Positions 43,135 through 53,440 of a stretch of DNA of 64,000 nt are shown one piece after another (within the stretch, counting starts at the first letter, position 1; every line of letters starts with the position of its first letter). The DNA comes from Branchipolynoe longqiensis (taxonomy: Eukaryota > Annelida > Polychaeta > Phyllodocida > Polynoidae), in assembly GCA_030323885.1 (NCBI GenBank), contig CM059199.1, forward strand, positions 38,262,590 through 38,326,589. The letters run 5' to 3'. The position numbers and the translations under genes were made by a program. The notes beneath the pieces are model-generated. The model ran no database searches and was not told where the DNA came from. It saw nothing but the letters and a program-made list of their open reading frames with translations.

Positions 43135-43370
43135 GGGACACTGGCACACTACTCCTGGCTCTTGAGTGAGACACACCTACTCTTGAGCAGGACCCCAGAC
43201 ACTCTGTCTGATGCTATTAAAATTCAGGAGTTGATGCCAATAAAGCACAAATCCTCACTGTCTATCTTTGTGACTTGTCTCCCTTTCTTCCTTAGGTTTT
43301 CTAATGAGTTAGTACACATGTATTGAATAGTAGCATCACAGGTGAAATGAAGGGGGTAGAGTTAATACTA
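43135..43370 (+). repeat. Dispersed repeat, LTR-like, shared with 21930-22285
   Basis: GAGCAGGACCCCAGACACTC, CTGATGCTATTAAAATTC, GCCAATAAAGCACAAATCC, CTGTCTATCTTTGTGACTTG and AGCATCACAGGTGAAATGAA lie in the same order as on the minus strand of 21930-22285. Confidence 0.6.
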
Positions 43371-43525
43371 TTATCTGCTGTTCATGACGTCTGGGCACGC
43401 ATTAATATTAAATGTAGTTATACCATTCAGGGTCCTTTTTTAGTGGAGTCGCAATAGTTTGTCATTGGTTGTCAGTGATATTTTGTAGCCGGGGTGTGGT
43501 AGTGATTGACTGCTGGGGTTCTTGT

Positions 43526-43680
43526 GTTTGTTTGTTGTTGGTTTACGTCCTAGCAACATCTAAGGTCATATCCAGACGGATACTGACTTGTGACAGAGCA
43601 CACTCATGGTGACTTTATAGTGTTGCCCGACTGGGAGACTGGGCCATCAGCACGCTGACCTGAGCACAGTCCTTGCATCC
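43526..43680 (-). mobile_element. SINE-A, 3' half
   Basis: Tail (AAC/AAAC)n at 43526-43540 and body to GCACGCTGACCTGAG. The head half is absent. Confidence 0.85.
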
Positions 43681-43975
43681 TCAGCGCTGCGACAGTCTAC
43701 ATGCTTGACTCGACTCGACAACTGATGGCCCCAACCGGAGGGCGTCCTCTGCCCGTTGTTCTTGTTGTGTGGGCGGTGATTAGAGCTGTTTTCTGGTTCT
43801 AGTTGACAGGGTTGTTTTACAATTCTCGATCTGACGGTTTAATTCTCGATGTGACAATAAGTGGTTGCTTATTGGCTTGTGGTTGTGTTGCGTTGGTAAT
43901 GATTGCCACAGTGGTTGTTCTGTGACCGGTATCTAGATTTATTTTCTGATTGTTTGTTCCTGGTGCCTTTATAGA

Positions 43976-44125
43976 GCAAAGGGGAAACCATCTGCTAGCG
44001 CCACCTAGAGACTAAAGAGGAAGCCATGCTATAGGGCCACCTGTGGAGTTAAGGGGGAATCATGCTATAGCGCCATCTGTGGAGTAAAAGGGAAACCAGC
44101 CTCTAGCGCTATGTGTAGTGTAAAG
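43976..44125. repeat. 37-bp tandem repeat with TAGCGCCA(C/T)CT core
   Basis: Four units: CTAGCGCCACCTAGAG, ATAGGGCCACCTGTGGAG, ATAGCGCCATCTGTGGAG and CTAGCGCTATGTGTAG, 37 bp apart. Read on the minus strand the first is TCTCTAGGTGGCGCTA, resembling a CTCF binding motif. Related words occur near 45040-45090. Confidence 0.7.
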
Positions 44126-44530
44126 CATAAGCATATTCAGCGCTGAAAGGAGCGGGACAACCAGCCACGTTTGAACCCGTTTGAGTCCGTTTGAAATTGC
44201 CAGAAATAGACTTTCCTCTTCTCGTGTTCGCGAGAACTGAGTGAGGTAGATTATTTATCTGCAGCTTAATCTAACACTTAATATTTTTTGATCAATAACC
44301 GATATAAGTACAGCAAAATAGGATTTAAAGTATTTTATGATAGTAGAAGGTGACAATCTGAGTTATTAAAAAAAAAGCATTAAAAAATCAACACGTAGGA
44401 CCTGACGGGTCTTCTCCATAAGCATATTCAGCGCTGAAAGGAGAGGGACAACCATCCATGTTTGAACTTGTCTAAGCCTGTTTGAACTTGCAGGAAATGG
44501 ATTTTCCTCTTCTCGTTCTCGCGAAAACTC
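44126..44530 (+). repeat. Duplicated ~110-bp segment (CATAAGCATATTCAGCGC)
   Basis: Copies at 44128-44235 and 44419-44530 share CATAAGCATATTCAGCGCTG, GGGACAACCA and TTTTCCTCTTCTCG. A diverged relative is at 60236-60690. Confidence 0.75.
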
Positions 44531-44534
44531 AGTG

Positions 44535-44735
44535 TCAGCCAATCAGAGCTGTTCTTTTTTTATTGCAAATGGCCGTCTCTGTGGGGGCCGCAATTTGCAA
44601 TCAAAAAGAACAGCTCTGATTGGCTGAGAACAGCTCTCAGTGTCAGCCAATCAGAGCTGTTCTTTTTTATTGCAAATGGCGGCCCCCATAAGGGGCGGCC
44701 ATTTGCAATCGAAAAGAACATCTCTGATTGGCTCA
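44535..44735. repeat. Two tandem hairpins carrying CCAAT boxes
   Basis: Hairpin 1 is at 44535-44626 and hairpin 2 at 44642-44735. Each arm is AGCCAATCAGAGCTGTTCTT then TTTATTGCAAATGGC, followed by a short GC-rich loop and the complementary arm. Each arm holds a consensus CCAAT box (AGCCAATCAGA), giving four boxes in inverted pairs. The stems are about 38-40 bp. Confidence 0.85.
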
Positions 44736-45266
44736 AATTATGGAAAGATCCTATTATTTTTTTAGTAGTTTCTTGTTCAGACATAGTTACACATATATAT
44801 GTATCTTTTGCACAAATTAAAGTGCTTGAAGTATATTTTAAATTTATCTACATCGACTTCTGTTTAAATCACACAATATCAGGACTTAAAGAATGGGAAA
44901 CCATTCCTGCAAGGGTATGCTCAATATGGGTCAGTGGTCACCCGTTTTTCCTCCTTTCCTCGCTGTGGAACCTTCTCGAGTAAAGAGGAAATCGTTCGTG
45001 GGTGATAGAGTTATGCGGGGAAATCATTCTCTGGTGCCCTCTCTGGAGTGGGTGGGAAAACAGGCATTGGCGCCATCTGTCGAGTTGATGTGAAGCCTGG
45101 CATGTTTTGTTTGTGTCGAGAGACTGGCTTGGCAGGGGAGTGGAAACCAGAGATGGATAATGGGTGACGGCCAATGTACAGAGTGTGGGCAGGAGGGAGA
45201 ATGCGTCTAGTCATGGGCATGCTACCAGTTTTATGACATCCCGAACATGGCTAATTCCGCCAGTGA
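44736..45266. other. Unclassified; GCGCCATCTG words near 45060-45090
   Basis: ATTAAAGTGCTTGAAGTATA..TAAATCACACAATA at 44818-44880 is shared with 60596-60655, so the repeat of 44126 extends at least to 44880. The rest is not recognised. Confidence 0.5.
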
Positions 45267-45542
45267 CCAGATGGGATGGCCGAATAAGTTGAGCATCCAT
45301 TTCTCATTTTGGTAGGTCGGATTCAAAGCCATGAATTTGAACCCTGGTTGAGTCAAACCAATGAACTAAAAATGTATACTAATTGTCGGTTCCTAGCCTG
45401 GCTCAGGTCATGGTGCTCATGACCTGGTCTCCCAGTGGGGCCGCACTATCAAGTTGCCATGAGTGTGCACTGTCACAAGTCGGTATCCATCCTGATATGG
45501 CCTTAGATGTTGCATGTATGTTAAACTCCAACAACCAACCAG
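45267..45542 (+). mobile_element. SINE-A2, internally deleted
   Basis: Head GACCAGATGGGATGGCCGAATAAG and B box AATTTGAACCCTGG. The segment from CTTGGCATT.. to ..GATATCAGG is deleted (about 50 bp). The 3' end is TTAAACTCCAACAACCAACC. Confidence 0.9.
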
Positions 45543-45797
45543 CCTATCCTAGGAAGGCTTAAATTTCTTTATATTTCTATCAAGTGACCAATTTGACAAA
45601 ACTGATATTAGATTGGTTTCATTTGAATTCACTTTATTATTCTCTGCTTTGTAGTCATTCATTGCAAGTTGTATATGAAATGCATTATGTTATGCTTGAT
45701 TGACTAAGCTAGGGACATTTTAATTATTATATATTTATTAGATCAAAATGAAATAAAAAATAAACTCACATTAAGTTGTATATATCAAATGTAACCA

Positions 45798-45866
45798 TGT
45801 AAGGAGCAGGGGAAGCAGGAAGATCTATTGTACACAATTGAAAATTCCCCAGCTTATTGGTAATAG
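45798..45866 (+). mobile_element. SINE-B tail module alone
   Basis: AGGAGCAGGGGAAGCAGGAAGA..TTGAAAATTCCCCAGC matches the 3' module of SINE-B. The preceding AAGG dinucleotides recall the SINE-A junction of the chimeric copies. Confidence 0.75.
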
Positions 45867-45947
45867 ATTAATCGATTAATACATTAATAATAATAAATTA
45901 GAAAAAATTCTAGTCCACATTTTAGGCAGACATTTCTGGGTGAGGCT

Positions 45948-46782
45948 TTAACGTTGCATATTCCGATGGTTTTGAGTTTCTGTCACCTTTTGAGCTAAAT
46001 ATAGTAGGGTCATTGTAATTGAATTGAATTGAATTGAATTCTTTATTTCAGACTCAGGATTATGGTAGTTACATAATTTGGTCCATGGCAGGTAGATATA
46101 CAAATTAATGTGAATAGGATATAAGTAATAGTATGAATACTACCATACTAACTAATATCAAAATGTTGGTCTACATACAGTAGTTTGTAACAATGCCTCC
46201 ATATGGGAGCCGTAAATCTGAGATCACTCTCTCCTATTTTTACAAGTCCCCATATTATAACATTTTCTGATTTGTCAAGTCTAGTAATAAATTTGAATAG
46301 TAGATTCCTGATAACAGCCTGGAAGGCTGGCACATCAATATTGGCAAACAGCTGACAAGCACTGTGATACCTAGGTAGACGGAGTAATAACCTCATAATG
46401 TCATTATATGCTACATCCAGTTTTCTAATGCTATACATTCTATAGTTCGACCAAATCTGGGAAGTATACAAGGGAGTACAGACAGTTCTAAATAAATTAA
46501 TCTACCTGAATTTAGCTTGAAGTAACTTTTATATTAAATGACTAACTTTTGAGATATTTGAAGTGCAAACATGCTAAATTAATTTTGGCAAGCATTCCAA
46601 AATTCTGACACCATGTTTCTTTAGCAATAACAGGTTCTATTAAATTGATTCAGTGTCCCCTTCTATATGGCAACAAATGCTTAATATGTGCATCAGTATC
46701 TAAGTAAAATATGTAGAATCAAATCTAGGTAATTGTTTTGATTTTGAAAATATTATGCTTTTATCGGAGTATGCAACTTTAT
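45948..46782 (+). mobile_element. TTAA-MITE interrupted by a LINE fragment
   Basis: Left part 45948-46017 (TTAACGTTGCATATTCCGAT) and right part 46499-46782 (TAATCTACCTGAATTTAGC to ATGCAACTTTA). The parts join collinearly with intact copies. Confidence 0.87.
46018..46498 (-). pseudogene. 5'-truncated LINE, ORF2 C-terminus, inserted in a MITE
   Basis: The minus-strand frame of 107 codons reads QIWSNYRMYSIRKLDVAYND, LLRLPRYHSACQLFANIDVP and ..IRNLLFKFITRL, a well-known C-terminal region of non-LTR ORF2 proteins (CR1/RTE-like). The 3' end is a (GAATT)n tail at 46018-46040, and a short TAAT/TTAAT duplication flanks it. The frame is open, so the insertion is fairly recent. RT and endonuclease are absent. 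Confidence 0.85.
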
Positions 46783-47071
46783 AATAAATGAATAGATTAA
46801 TATTTTATTAATAATAAATTGATAAAATTCTAGCCCAAATCTCAGGCAGATATTTCGGGGCGAGGGTTTGTCTCGGTCTGAATCCTCACCCTGTAAGCTC
46901 CGTGGCATTCAAACCCCATATTTGTGTATGCCTTTTATTATTCCATTTTTGTTGTTGTTTCATACTAAGGTAATTGGATTATGGCTCATCCAGAGTTTTC
47001 AACATTTTCACGGTCATACAAAGCGTACAACAGGGGGGGAGGGAGGTGTGGTGTGTCAGTTGGGCACAACT

Positions 47072-47398
47072 TTAAAAGTTGCATAGCCCGATGGTTTTGC
47101 GTTTTGGTAATCTTTCTGAGATAAATAGATTAAATTGATCGTTATAATCCACCTTATTTCAGGTTAAAGTAACTTTGATTTTAAATGGATAAGATTTGAG
47201 ATATTTGGAAATCAAACATGCAAACTTACCATACGCTTCAACAGTAACATGTTCTATCAAATTGTCTCAGTGTTCGCTTCTATGTGGCAACAAATGCTTA
47301 ATATGTGCATCAATATCTAACTTAGACATGTAGAGTCAAATCTATATAATTATTTTGGTTTTGAAAATTTGATGCTTCATTGGACTATGCAGCTTTAA
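47072..47398 (+). mobile_element. TTAA-MITE, internally deleted
   Basis: TTAAAAGTTGCATAGCCCGA to TTGGACTATGCAGCTTTAA. About 30 bp around the GGCAAGC..CAAAACTC region are missing. Confidence 0.88.
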
Positions 47399-47721
47399 TC
47401 ATTTAAGAAAATGTTGATATTTATTGGCGTACCTTATATTTTGTATTAAAATGTTGATGTGCACAACTGTGTGGGGAGGGGGGGGGGCGATCTGGAAAAG
47501 TACTACACTTTCAATGATTGTGAACATGTTTAAAACTTCAGATGAACCCTTAGTTCGATCCATGTGTGCCTTTATGTGGAACAATTAATACAATACTCCA
47601 GATGTCCTCACCTGTCCTCCCCTTCCCTCACCTGTTCTTACCTGTCACCTTACCTCACCTGCTCACATGCAACTTTCAAACCGGTTCCCCAAAACCTCCC
47701 ATGTTAGCAATATATTTATAC
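47399..47721. other. No gene or known repeat seen
   Basis: CTCACCTG-type short repeats at 47605-47668; a short G run near 47478. Confidence 0.5.
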
Positions 47722-47760
47722 ACACTTATATATATATATACAGATATATATATATACATG
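47722..47760. repeat. (TA)n microsatellite
   Basis: TATATA tract with GATA interruption, directly before a MITE. Confidence 0.9.
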
Positions 47761-47763
47761 TGA

Positions 47764-48016
47764 GCCTGTCTCAAAAGGTGCTAGCTCTTCGTTTTTGTTG
47801 TCCATAGTAACGATTGACACAAAACGGCACAGAAACGGTTACACTAAAAACACAAGGACATTTGCTTCAAATCAATATGTATTCTATTGGGATTATGAAA
47901 CACCATGTAAAAAGCAAATCAGTTTATCCTGAGCAAATGCATAAGTAGATAGTATGTTGATCATTACTATGGACAAAGTTTTGTCCCATATTGCTTAGCA
48001 CCTTTTGAGACAGTCC
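47764..48016. mobile_element. MITE with CTGTCTCAAAAGGTGCTA ends
   Basis: Left GCCTGTCTCAAAAGGTGCTA and right TAGCACCTTTTGAGACAGTC, with the inverted repeat picked up again by GTCCATAGTAACGAT/ATCATTACTATGGAC. 253 bp. No clear target duplication; superfamily not assigned. Confidence 0.82.
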
Positions 48017-48888
48017 CATATATAATTATATACATATGAAGGAGCAGATACATCTTAAAAGGAACACAATGCATATATAGTGGAGAAGATATATTCCTTG
48101 GCTAGCAAATAGAGGCGGTGTAATGACGTCATGAGGCAACTTTCGGTGGCCATATTGGATAACATACAGAAGGCTGGCAACTGCTGGCAGCCTACACTGT
48201 GCTTATTTATTGATTTGTTGGTTTATTTGTCACTGTTTTAAGCAGTTTTGCCTCAGAAGTTGTTGCTAAAGTGTTGTAAGTAAACACAGTTGATGTAAAC
48301 TGCCCAGAACCTCCAAGAACACAAGAAACCTCTGTTTTACTGCATCTGCATGCATTCACAACATGGCTAGGGAGGGTGCTTGTAATCCAAGATGGCTGGC
48401 CGCTGACCGCTGACTGCTGCGTGATGACGTCACGTGCACTCCCTCTATAATAGCCCTTGCCTAAAGGAAAAATCCTCCAGTGCGACTGGTGGTTTGGCAC
48501 GCACGATAGGTAGGATGAGCGCCAGTGACCACACCACCAGTCATGAGCATAGCAACAAGGTGGCAATATACAGAATAATAAAAATCAGAATAATTATAAT
48601 AATTCCCTTCTGTGCCTTCATATTCACATAATGCATTATAAATCACATTGTTGAGGATTTGCATCAAACGATTAGCACCACTTGATCAGTGCCTCGTCAG
48701 CCATCATGGTTGGATAGAAAGTACAACATAATGTGGTGGCATTAATAATAATATTGCTTCAGTTTTGAACAAATTTCACTTATTGAGTATGGTATTCTGT
48801 TAAATAAACAATATTTCAACCCCCAGTGAATATTCATGATTCTAAATAACAGAATTAGATCGTAGCAGTGACTGAGTGAATAGATTGG
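48017..48888. other. Unclassified
   Basis: The 119-codon minus-strand ORF at 48207-48566 has no domain. CACGTGACGTCATCACGC on the minus strand near 48418-48436 contains CACGTG (E-box) and TGACGTCA (CRE), and TGACGTCA recurs at 48123-48131. Without a gene nearby I do not call a promoter. Confidence 0.45.
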
Positions 48889-48957
48889 GACAGCACTATA
48901 AAGTCGGAATGAATGTGCACTGTCACAAGTCAGTATCCATCCTGATATGACATTGGA
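48889..48957 (+). mobile_element. SINE-A 3' fragment
   Basis: GGGACAGCACTATAAAGTCGG..CATCCTGATATGACATTGG only. Confidence 0.8.
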
Positions 48958-49925
48958 ACTGCTCGTGAACTGATTGATGCGAAGCCTACCTTATCTGATA
49001 AGGACGAGGGCAGAGTGTGACCCGGTGCTCATCAGTCAGTATGCGTCACTTTATGTATAGGGAACAAATGCGGTAAATTGTTTGTAAGACGGCGACCCGT
49101 CGCAGTCCTGGTGACTGGAAGCTGCACACAATACACAATGAGCAAGTGTTGGCCCAGAAACCCGAGCATGCCCACAGTGCGGTGACGGGGGAGGGGGGCC
49201 AGTGGGTGTGATTTACTAACATGGTTATATTGACAGCTCGGAAACATATCTGTACACAACGCTAATGATATTAATAACCCATTTAAGCCATATTTGAACC
49301 GGCTTCCTTCTTTAAGAAACTCTATTTAATTACACCGAAAGCGATTGTTTGCCATCCAAAAAGAACATTATATTAATATTAATTTTGTTCCTTTAATTTT
49401 AATTGGTGATTATCTAAAGCTTGAGTAACGAGTGTGTTCAGCCGATGAATTGTCTTTACACCCTAACCCACTGTCACATGGTTGATGCCATCAGCACTTT
49501 AATGTCCCCCCCCCGCCCCCGCTCCTCCCCACCTCCTCCTCCTCTTCATTCATCCCTCCCCGCTAATCCCCCCCTACCCCCACAACCCCCCCCTACCCCA
49601 CCCAATCTCAGATTACCAGAAAGTCCCTACAAGCTGCCCCAAGCGGTCCCTGATGTATTGTGGGTGATGTGGATGTGGGTGTGGATGTGGGTGTGGGTGT
49701 GGGTATCAGGGAATGGGTGTGGGTGTAGATGTAGAGCGGGTGAGGGTGTGGAGGTAATACTAGTCTCCTGAGATACTGAAGCTGGCACCCAGCAGGCCAC
49801 TAGTCAGACTCCTTCCTGGCCAGGCTGTGGTGGCGATGAAGCACACTGCATGAATCCAGAAAAATGATGCAGTGTATGCACCTGACGCAGGGCGCCCTCA
49901 CAGTGTTAATACACACAGTGCTCAG
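48958..49925. other. Unclassified; CCCCTCCC and GTGGGTGTG tracts
   Basis: C-rich tract at 49506-49605 and (GTGGAT/GTGGGT)n at 49662-49735. The 116-codon ORF spanning them is Pro/Trp-Val low complexity. Confidence 0.5.
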
Positions 49926-50106
49926 TTTGTTTGTTTGTTTGTTGTTTTACGTCCTATCAACATATAAGGTTATATCAGGACGGGTAGCAACTTGTGACAG
50001 TGCGCACTCATTGCAAATATATAGCGCTGCCCCACTGGGAGACCAGGCTGCCAGCACAATGACCCAATATCCTACTCAATCACAACATCCTGACACTGAG
50101 CCAACC
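49926..50106 (-). mobile_element. SINE-A, 3' half
   Basis: (AAAC)n tail at 49926-49945, body to GACACTGAGCCAACC, then broken at a TTAA-MITE remnant. Confidence 0.87.
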
Positions 50107-50107
50107 T

Positions 50108-50225
50108 ATTAATCTATTCATTTATTAACGTTGCATAAAGTTCCTGTAAAAACATAAAATTGTCATAACCAAAACAATTACCTAGACTTGATTCTACATA
50201 TTTAACTTAAAATTTAATGTAAAAT
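50108..50225 (-). mobile_element. TTAA-MITE fragment
   Basis: TTAACGTTGCATAAAGTTCC is followed by AACCAAAACAATTACCTAGA and CTACATATTTAACTTA. Only one end is recognisable. Confidence 0.6.
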
Positions 50226-50267
50226 ATTTGCTAGGACAGTTTCATAGAAATCTACATTAGAAATACA

Positions 50268-50440
50268 CCAGGCGGGGGTGGCCAAATAAGTTGAGCTTCT
50301 GTTTCCTGTTTTGGGAGATCGGGGGATCTGAACCCATGAGTTTCCGTGTTCGAACCCTGGTCGAGTCAAACCAATGACTTAACAATTGATACTTGTCACT
50401 TCATAGCATGGCACTTGGCATTATTAGTAGGTATCCCAAG
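50268..50440 (+). mobile_element. SINE-A2, 5' half
   Basis: Head CCAGGCGGGGGTGGCCAAATAAG, B box GTGTTCGAACCCTGG, body to GGCATTATTAGTAGG. Confidence 0.87.
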
Positions 50441-51780
50441 TGCCTTGCCAATCCACCAATAATCTGTGTGTGGAGGCTTAAAATTCATCATTTTCAATCT
50501 GTTGGTGTGTTCTAAGTTGTTCACCAATTGAAATAAAATCTAAAGCAAAATAAAGCTTCATATTTCTTCTTTCTAATAGTACCATCCATATTAGGATATG
50601 ACTTTGATCAGCTACTGAAAATCAATGCTTTGTCAAGTCTATTTATGTAGAAAATCACGTTTTGTTTCAACTAACTTATGCATGAAATTTTACACTGCTT
50701 CTTCAAACCTCTGGCGCCCATTCACCAGAGCTAGCATCATCATGCCAATGATATCATTTTGTTGCCAATACTACAGGCCATATAGTCATATTTTGTCCTT
50801 GAATAAATTCTTTGTCCATCTATTTTAAATTTTAATTTAAAATGTTCAATTAACAACCATTTCGGAACCGAATCTTTAAAAAAAGAAGTTAATCATGATT
50901 CTTAGCAATGCACAGTGTGAAGGCGTAAATTTGAGACAAAATCAATGTTGGCTCTACTTAATAATTGAATGCTAAAGTTGTTATGCAATGTGCCAGTTGT
51001 TATGCAATGTGCCATAAACACACTGCCCACACACACACAGGGTTTGAAATTTTTTTTTTTTAAACATTCACATCTATCAAATTGTATTGTATGTAACGTA
51101 AACAGAAGGAGCATATTGAAGGTAGTACAGTGTGAAAATTTCATGCAATTATCTTATACGGGTGCTTTTCTGTACCAAATAAGCCTGCTCAAAGTTGGGC
51201 ATTTCCTTTTACCGGATTTTATCACTTGTCAAATTGAGCTCTGGATCATTTTAAACCTATTTTTTTAAGCTTTTCCCAAGCATATGTAGTCCTGAAAAAA
51301 AATAGCAATGACAAGACTCATCAGTAGCTTAGGGATAAATCAGAATAATTTAATATGGGTGCCAATTTTTTCCACAACCAAGCCCCCAAAAGTGGTCCAA
51401 AGCGAAATTTGGAAATTGGTGAAATTAAGGAAATTGTGATTTTGCGCATTTTTGAAGATGTATATCTTGAAATATAACCACATCAGACCCCTGGATCATT
51501 TTATTCTCATTGTATAGGCCATGGATTTGAAGGAAAAAATACAGAAAGTCTGATAGGGTGGTTACTTTTAATTCTTGGGGCCATCAAAAATGCTATCTTT
51601 TTAGTTTTGGTGGGACCAATTAAGTAACAACCTAAAAAAGTCCATAACAACCTAAAAAAGTCCATATCTTCTTTAATATTAGAGCGATTTTCACAAATGA
51701 AGTGTCATTTTATTTCAAATTAAATATACTAACAGGTGAAATCCATTAGATCAAACTCCAAACTATTTTTGAAAATACCT
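50441..51780. other. Unclassified, AT-rich
   Basis: A 20-bp tandem duplication CAACCTAAAAAAGTCCATA lies at 51631-51668. TTATGCAATGTGCCA is duplicated at 50980-51013. ORFs of 67-99 codons have no domains. It may hold an unrecognised old transposon. Confidence 0.45.
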
Positions 51781-51980
51781 ATTATTAGGATAGGGCAAGG
51801 ACTGGTTGGCTTAGTGTCAGGATAATGTGACTGAGTGGGATATCAGGTCATGATGCTGGTGGCCTGGTTTCCCATTGGTGCAGCACTATAAAGTCGCCAT
51901 AAGTGCGCACTGTCACAAGTAGGTACCTATCCTGATATTACCTCAGCTGTTACTAGGACATAAAACAACAAACAAACAAG
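51781..51980 (+). mobile_element. SINE-A, 5'-truncated
   Basis: From TATTATTAGGATAGGGCAAGG to ATAAAACAACAAACAAACAAG. Confidence 0.9.
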
Positions 51981-52088
51981 GCATTAGAAACAAATGTAGG
52001 TCAAGAATTTACCACACTACCAACATGACCAATTTTGGTTCGGCAGGAAGCGGGTGGTTAGGTTCAAAATGAGCTATACCAGGAACAA

Positions 52089-53205
52089 TTAAAGTTGCAC
52101 AGTCCGATGGTCTCGAGTTTCTGCCATTTTCCGAGATAAATACATCAGATTGATTGTTGGTATCTACATTACTTTAGTTTGAAGTAACATTTATTTGAAA
52201 TTACTAACTTTTGAGATATTTGAAGTGCAAACATGTAAGATTAGTTTTGGCACGCACACCAAAACCCTGACACCATAAGGTTCAGCAGTAACAGGTTCTA
52301 TTACATCGACATAGTGTCCCTTCTATGCAGCAACTAATTCTTAATAAGTTGACTAGTATCTAAAGCCCCAGTCAAACCTACCCAGATATGGGGCTGGACG
52401 AGCCCTGGACCGTCATCCGGGGTGGTCCGTGGCGATCCAGGGTGATCCGTGGCTCGTCCGTGGCTCGTCTGTGGTGACCCGCCCTGATCCGGCCTGATCC
52501 GTAGCTTATCCGGCCCCATCCGGGCTTCACCCCGGATGTTTATAAATGTTTAAAAGATCCGGGCGGTCCGGGGGATTTTGCGATCCAGGCTCAATCTGGC
52601 ATGATCCGGGGGTGGTCCGGGTAGTCCAGGCATGGTCCGCGGGTGGACCGAGACCAGACCGGGGCTGTTCGGGGGTGGTCCGGGGCAATTTTGGCCCAGA
52701 TGAGCCACGGTTTAACCCGGACTACCCCCGGACTATCCCGGACTACCCCCGGCGTAGCCACGGACCACTCCCGGACTGCCTGGATAAGACCTGTATCACC
52801 CCACATCACCTCGGATCAGCCACGGACCAGCCATGGATCAGCCACGGATCAGCCACGGATCGGCCAGGACCACTCCCGGATCACTCCCGGATCACTCCCG
52901 GCTCATCCAGGACTAGTCCATGGCTACACCGGGGAGTCCTTGGGCCATCCGGGGCGGTCCGGCCTCTGGTCCGGGGCTCGTCTGGGAAGGTGTGGCTGCA
53001 AGGCAAAAAAAAGGACGAAAACAGTGATTTTATCCTGGGGGCGATCTGGGACAGTCCAGGCGATCGTTCCGGGGGTGGTCCGGCTCAAAATCCGGGGCTC
53101 GGCCGTATGGTGTGACTGGGGCTTAGGTATAGTCTGTAAGATCAAATATAGATACTTGTTTTAGGTTTACAAATTTGATTCTTTAATCAAATTGTACAGC
53201 TTTGA
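52089..53205 (+). mobile_element. TTAA-MITE interrupted by a word-repeat MITE
   Basis: Left part 52089-52360 (TTAAAGTTGCACAGTCCGAT..AGTATC) and right part 53126-53205 (GGTATAGTCTGTAAGATCAAATAT..ACAGCTTTGA). The interruption falls at the CTAAGTTAG site of the family. Confidence 0.85.
52361..53125. mobile_element. Word-repeat MITE (CCGGATCA/GTCCGTGGC words), 765 bp
   Basis: Ends TAAAGCCCCAGTCAAACC and GGTGTGACTGGGGCTTA. Almost the whole interior consists of permutations of CCGGATCA, GATCCGTGGC, CCGGGGTGGTCCG and their complements, with opposite polarity in the two halves so it can fold on itself. The overlapping ORFs of 173 and 189 codons (rich in DHPGSPR-type residues) are by-products of these words, not genes. 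Confidence 0.85.
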
Positions 53206-53440
53206 AGCATAGGACCTAGGATGAAGGGTAAGACTTCGAGGAACAACAACCCCCAACTTCCGGTCTGTAAGCACACTGAGTCACCTATTCAGTACTTCTG
53301 TAGGCACTAGTGGAGAGTTACTCGGAATGTCCGTATTGAAGGTGGGATTCGGGGTGATGGGTGGGTCGGCAGGGTGCAGTGTCAACTTGTGCTATTTTCA
53401 GCTTAAAGAGCAGTGAACTGGCCCTATCTTACTGTGTTAT

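Noticed and set aside
49421..49771. 116-codon Pro-rich ORF
   Set aside because: It spans C-rich and GTGGGTGTG low-complexity tracts with no motif.
52546..53164. Overlapping ORFs of 189 and 173 codons on the plus strand
   Set aside because: They lie entirely within the word-repeat MITE at 52361-53125. The residues (DHPGSP, GVVRG words) mirror the DNA words in every frame, so no coding claim is justified.
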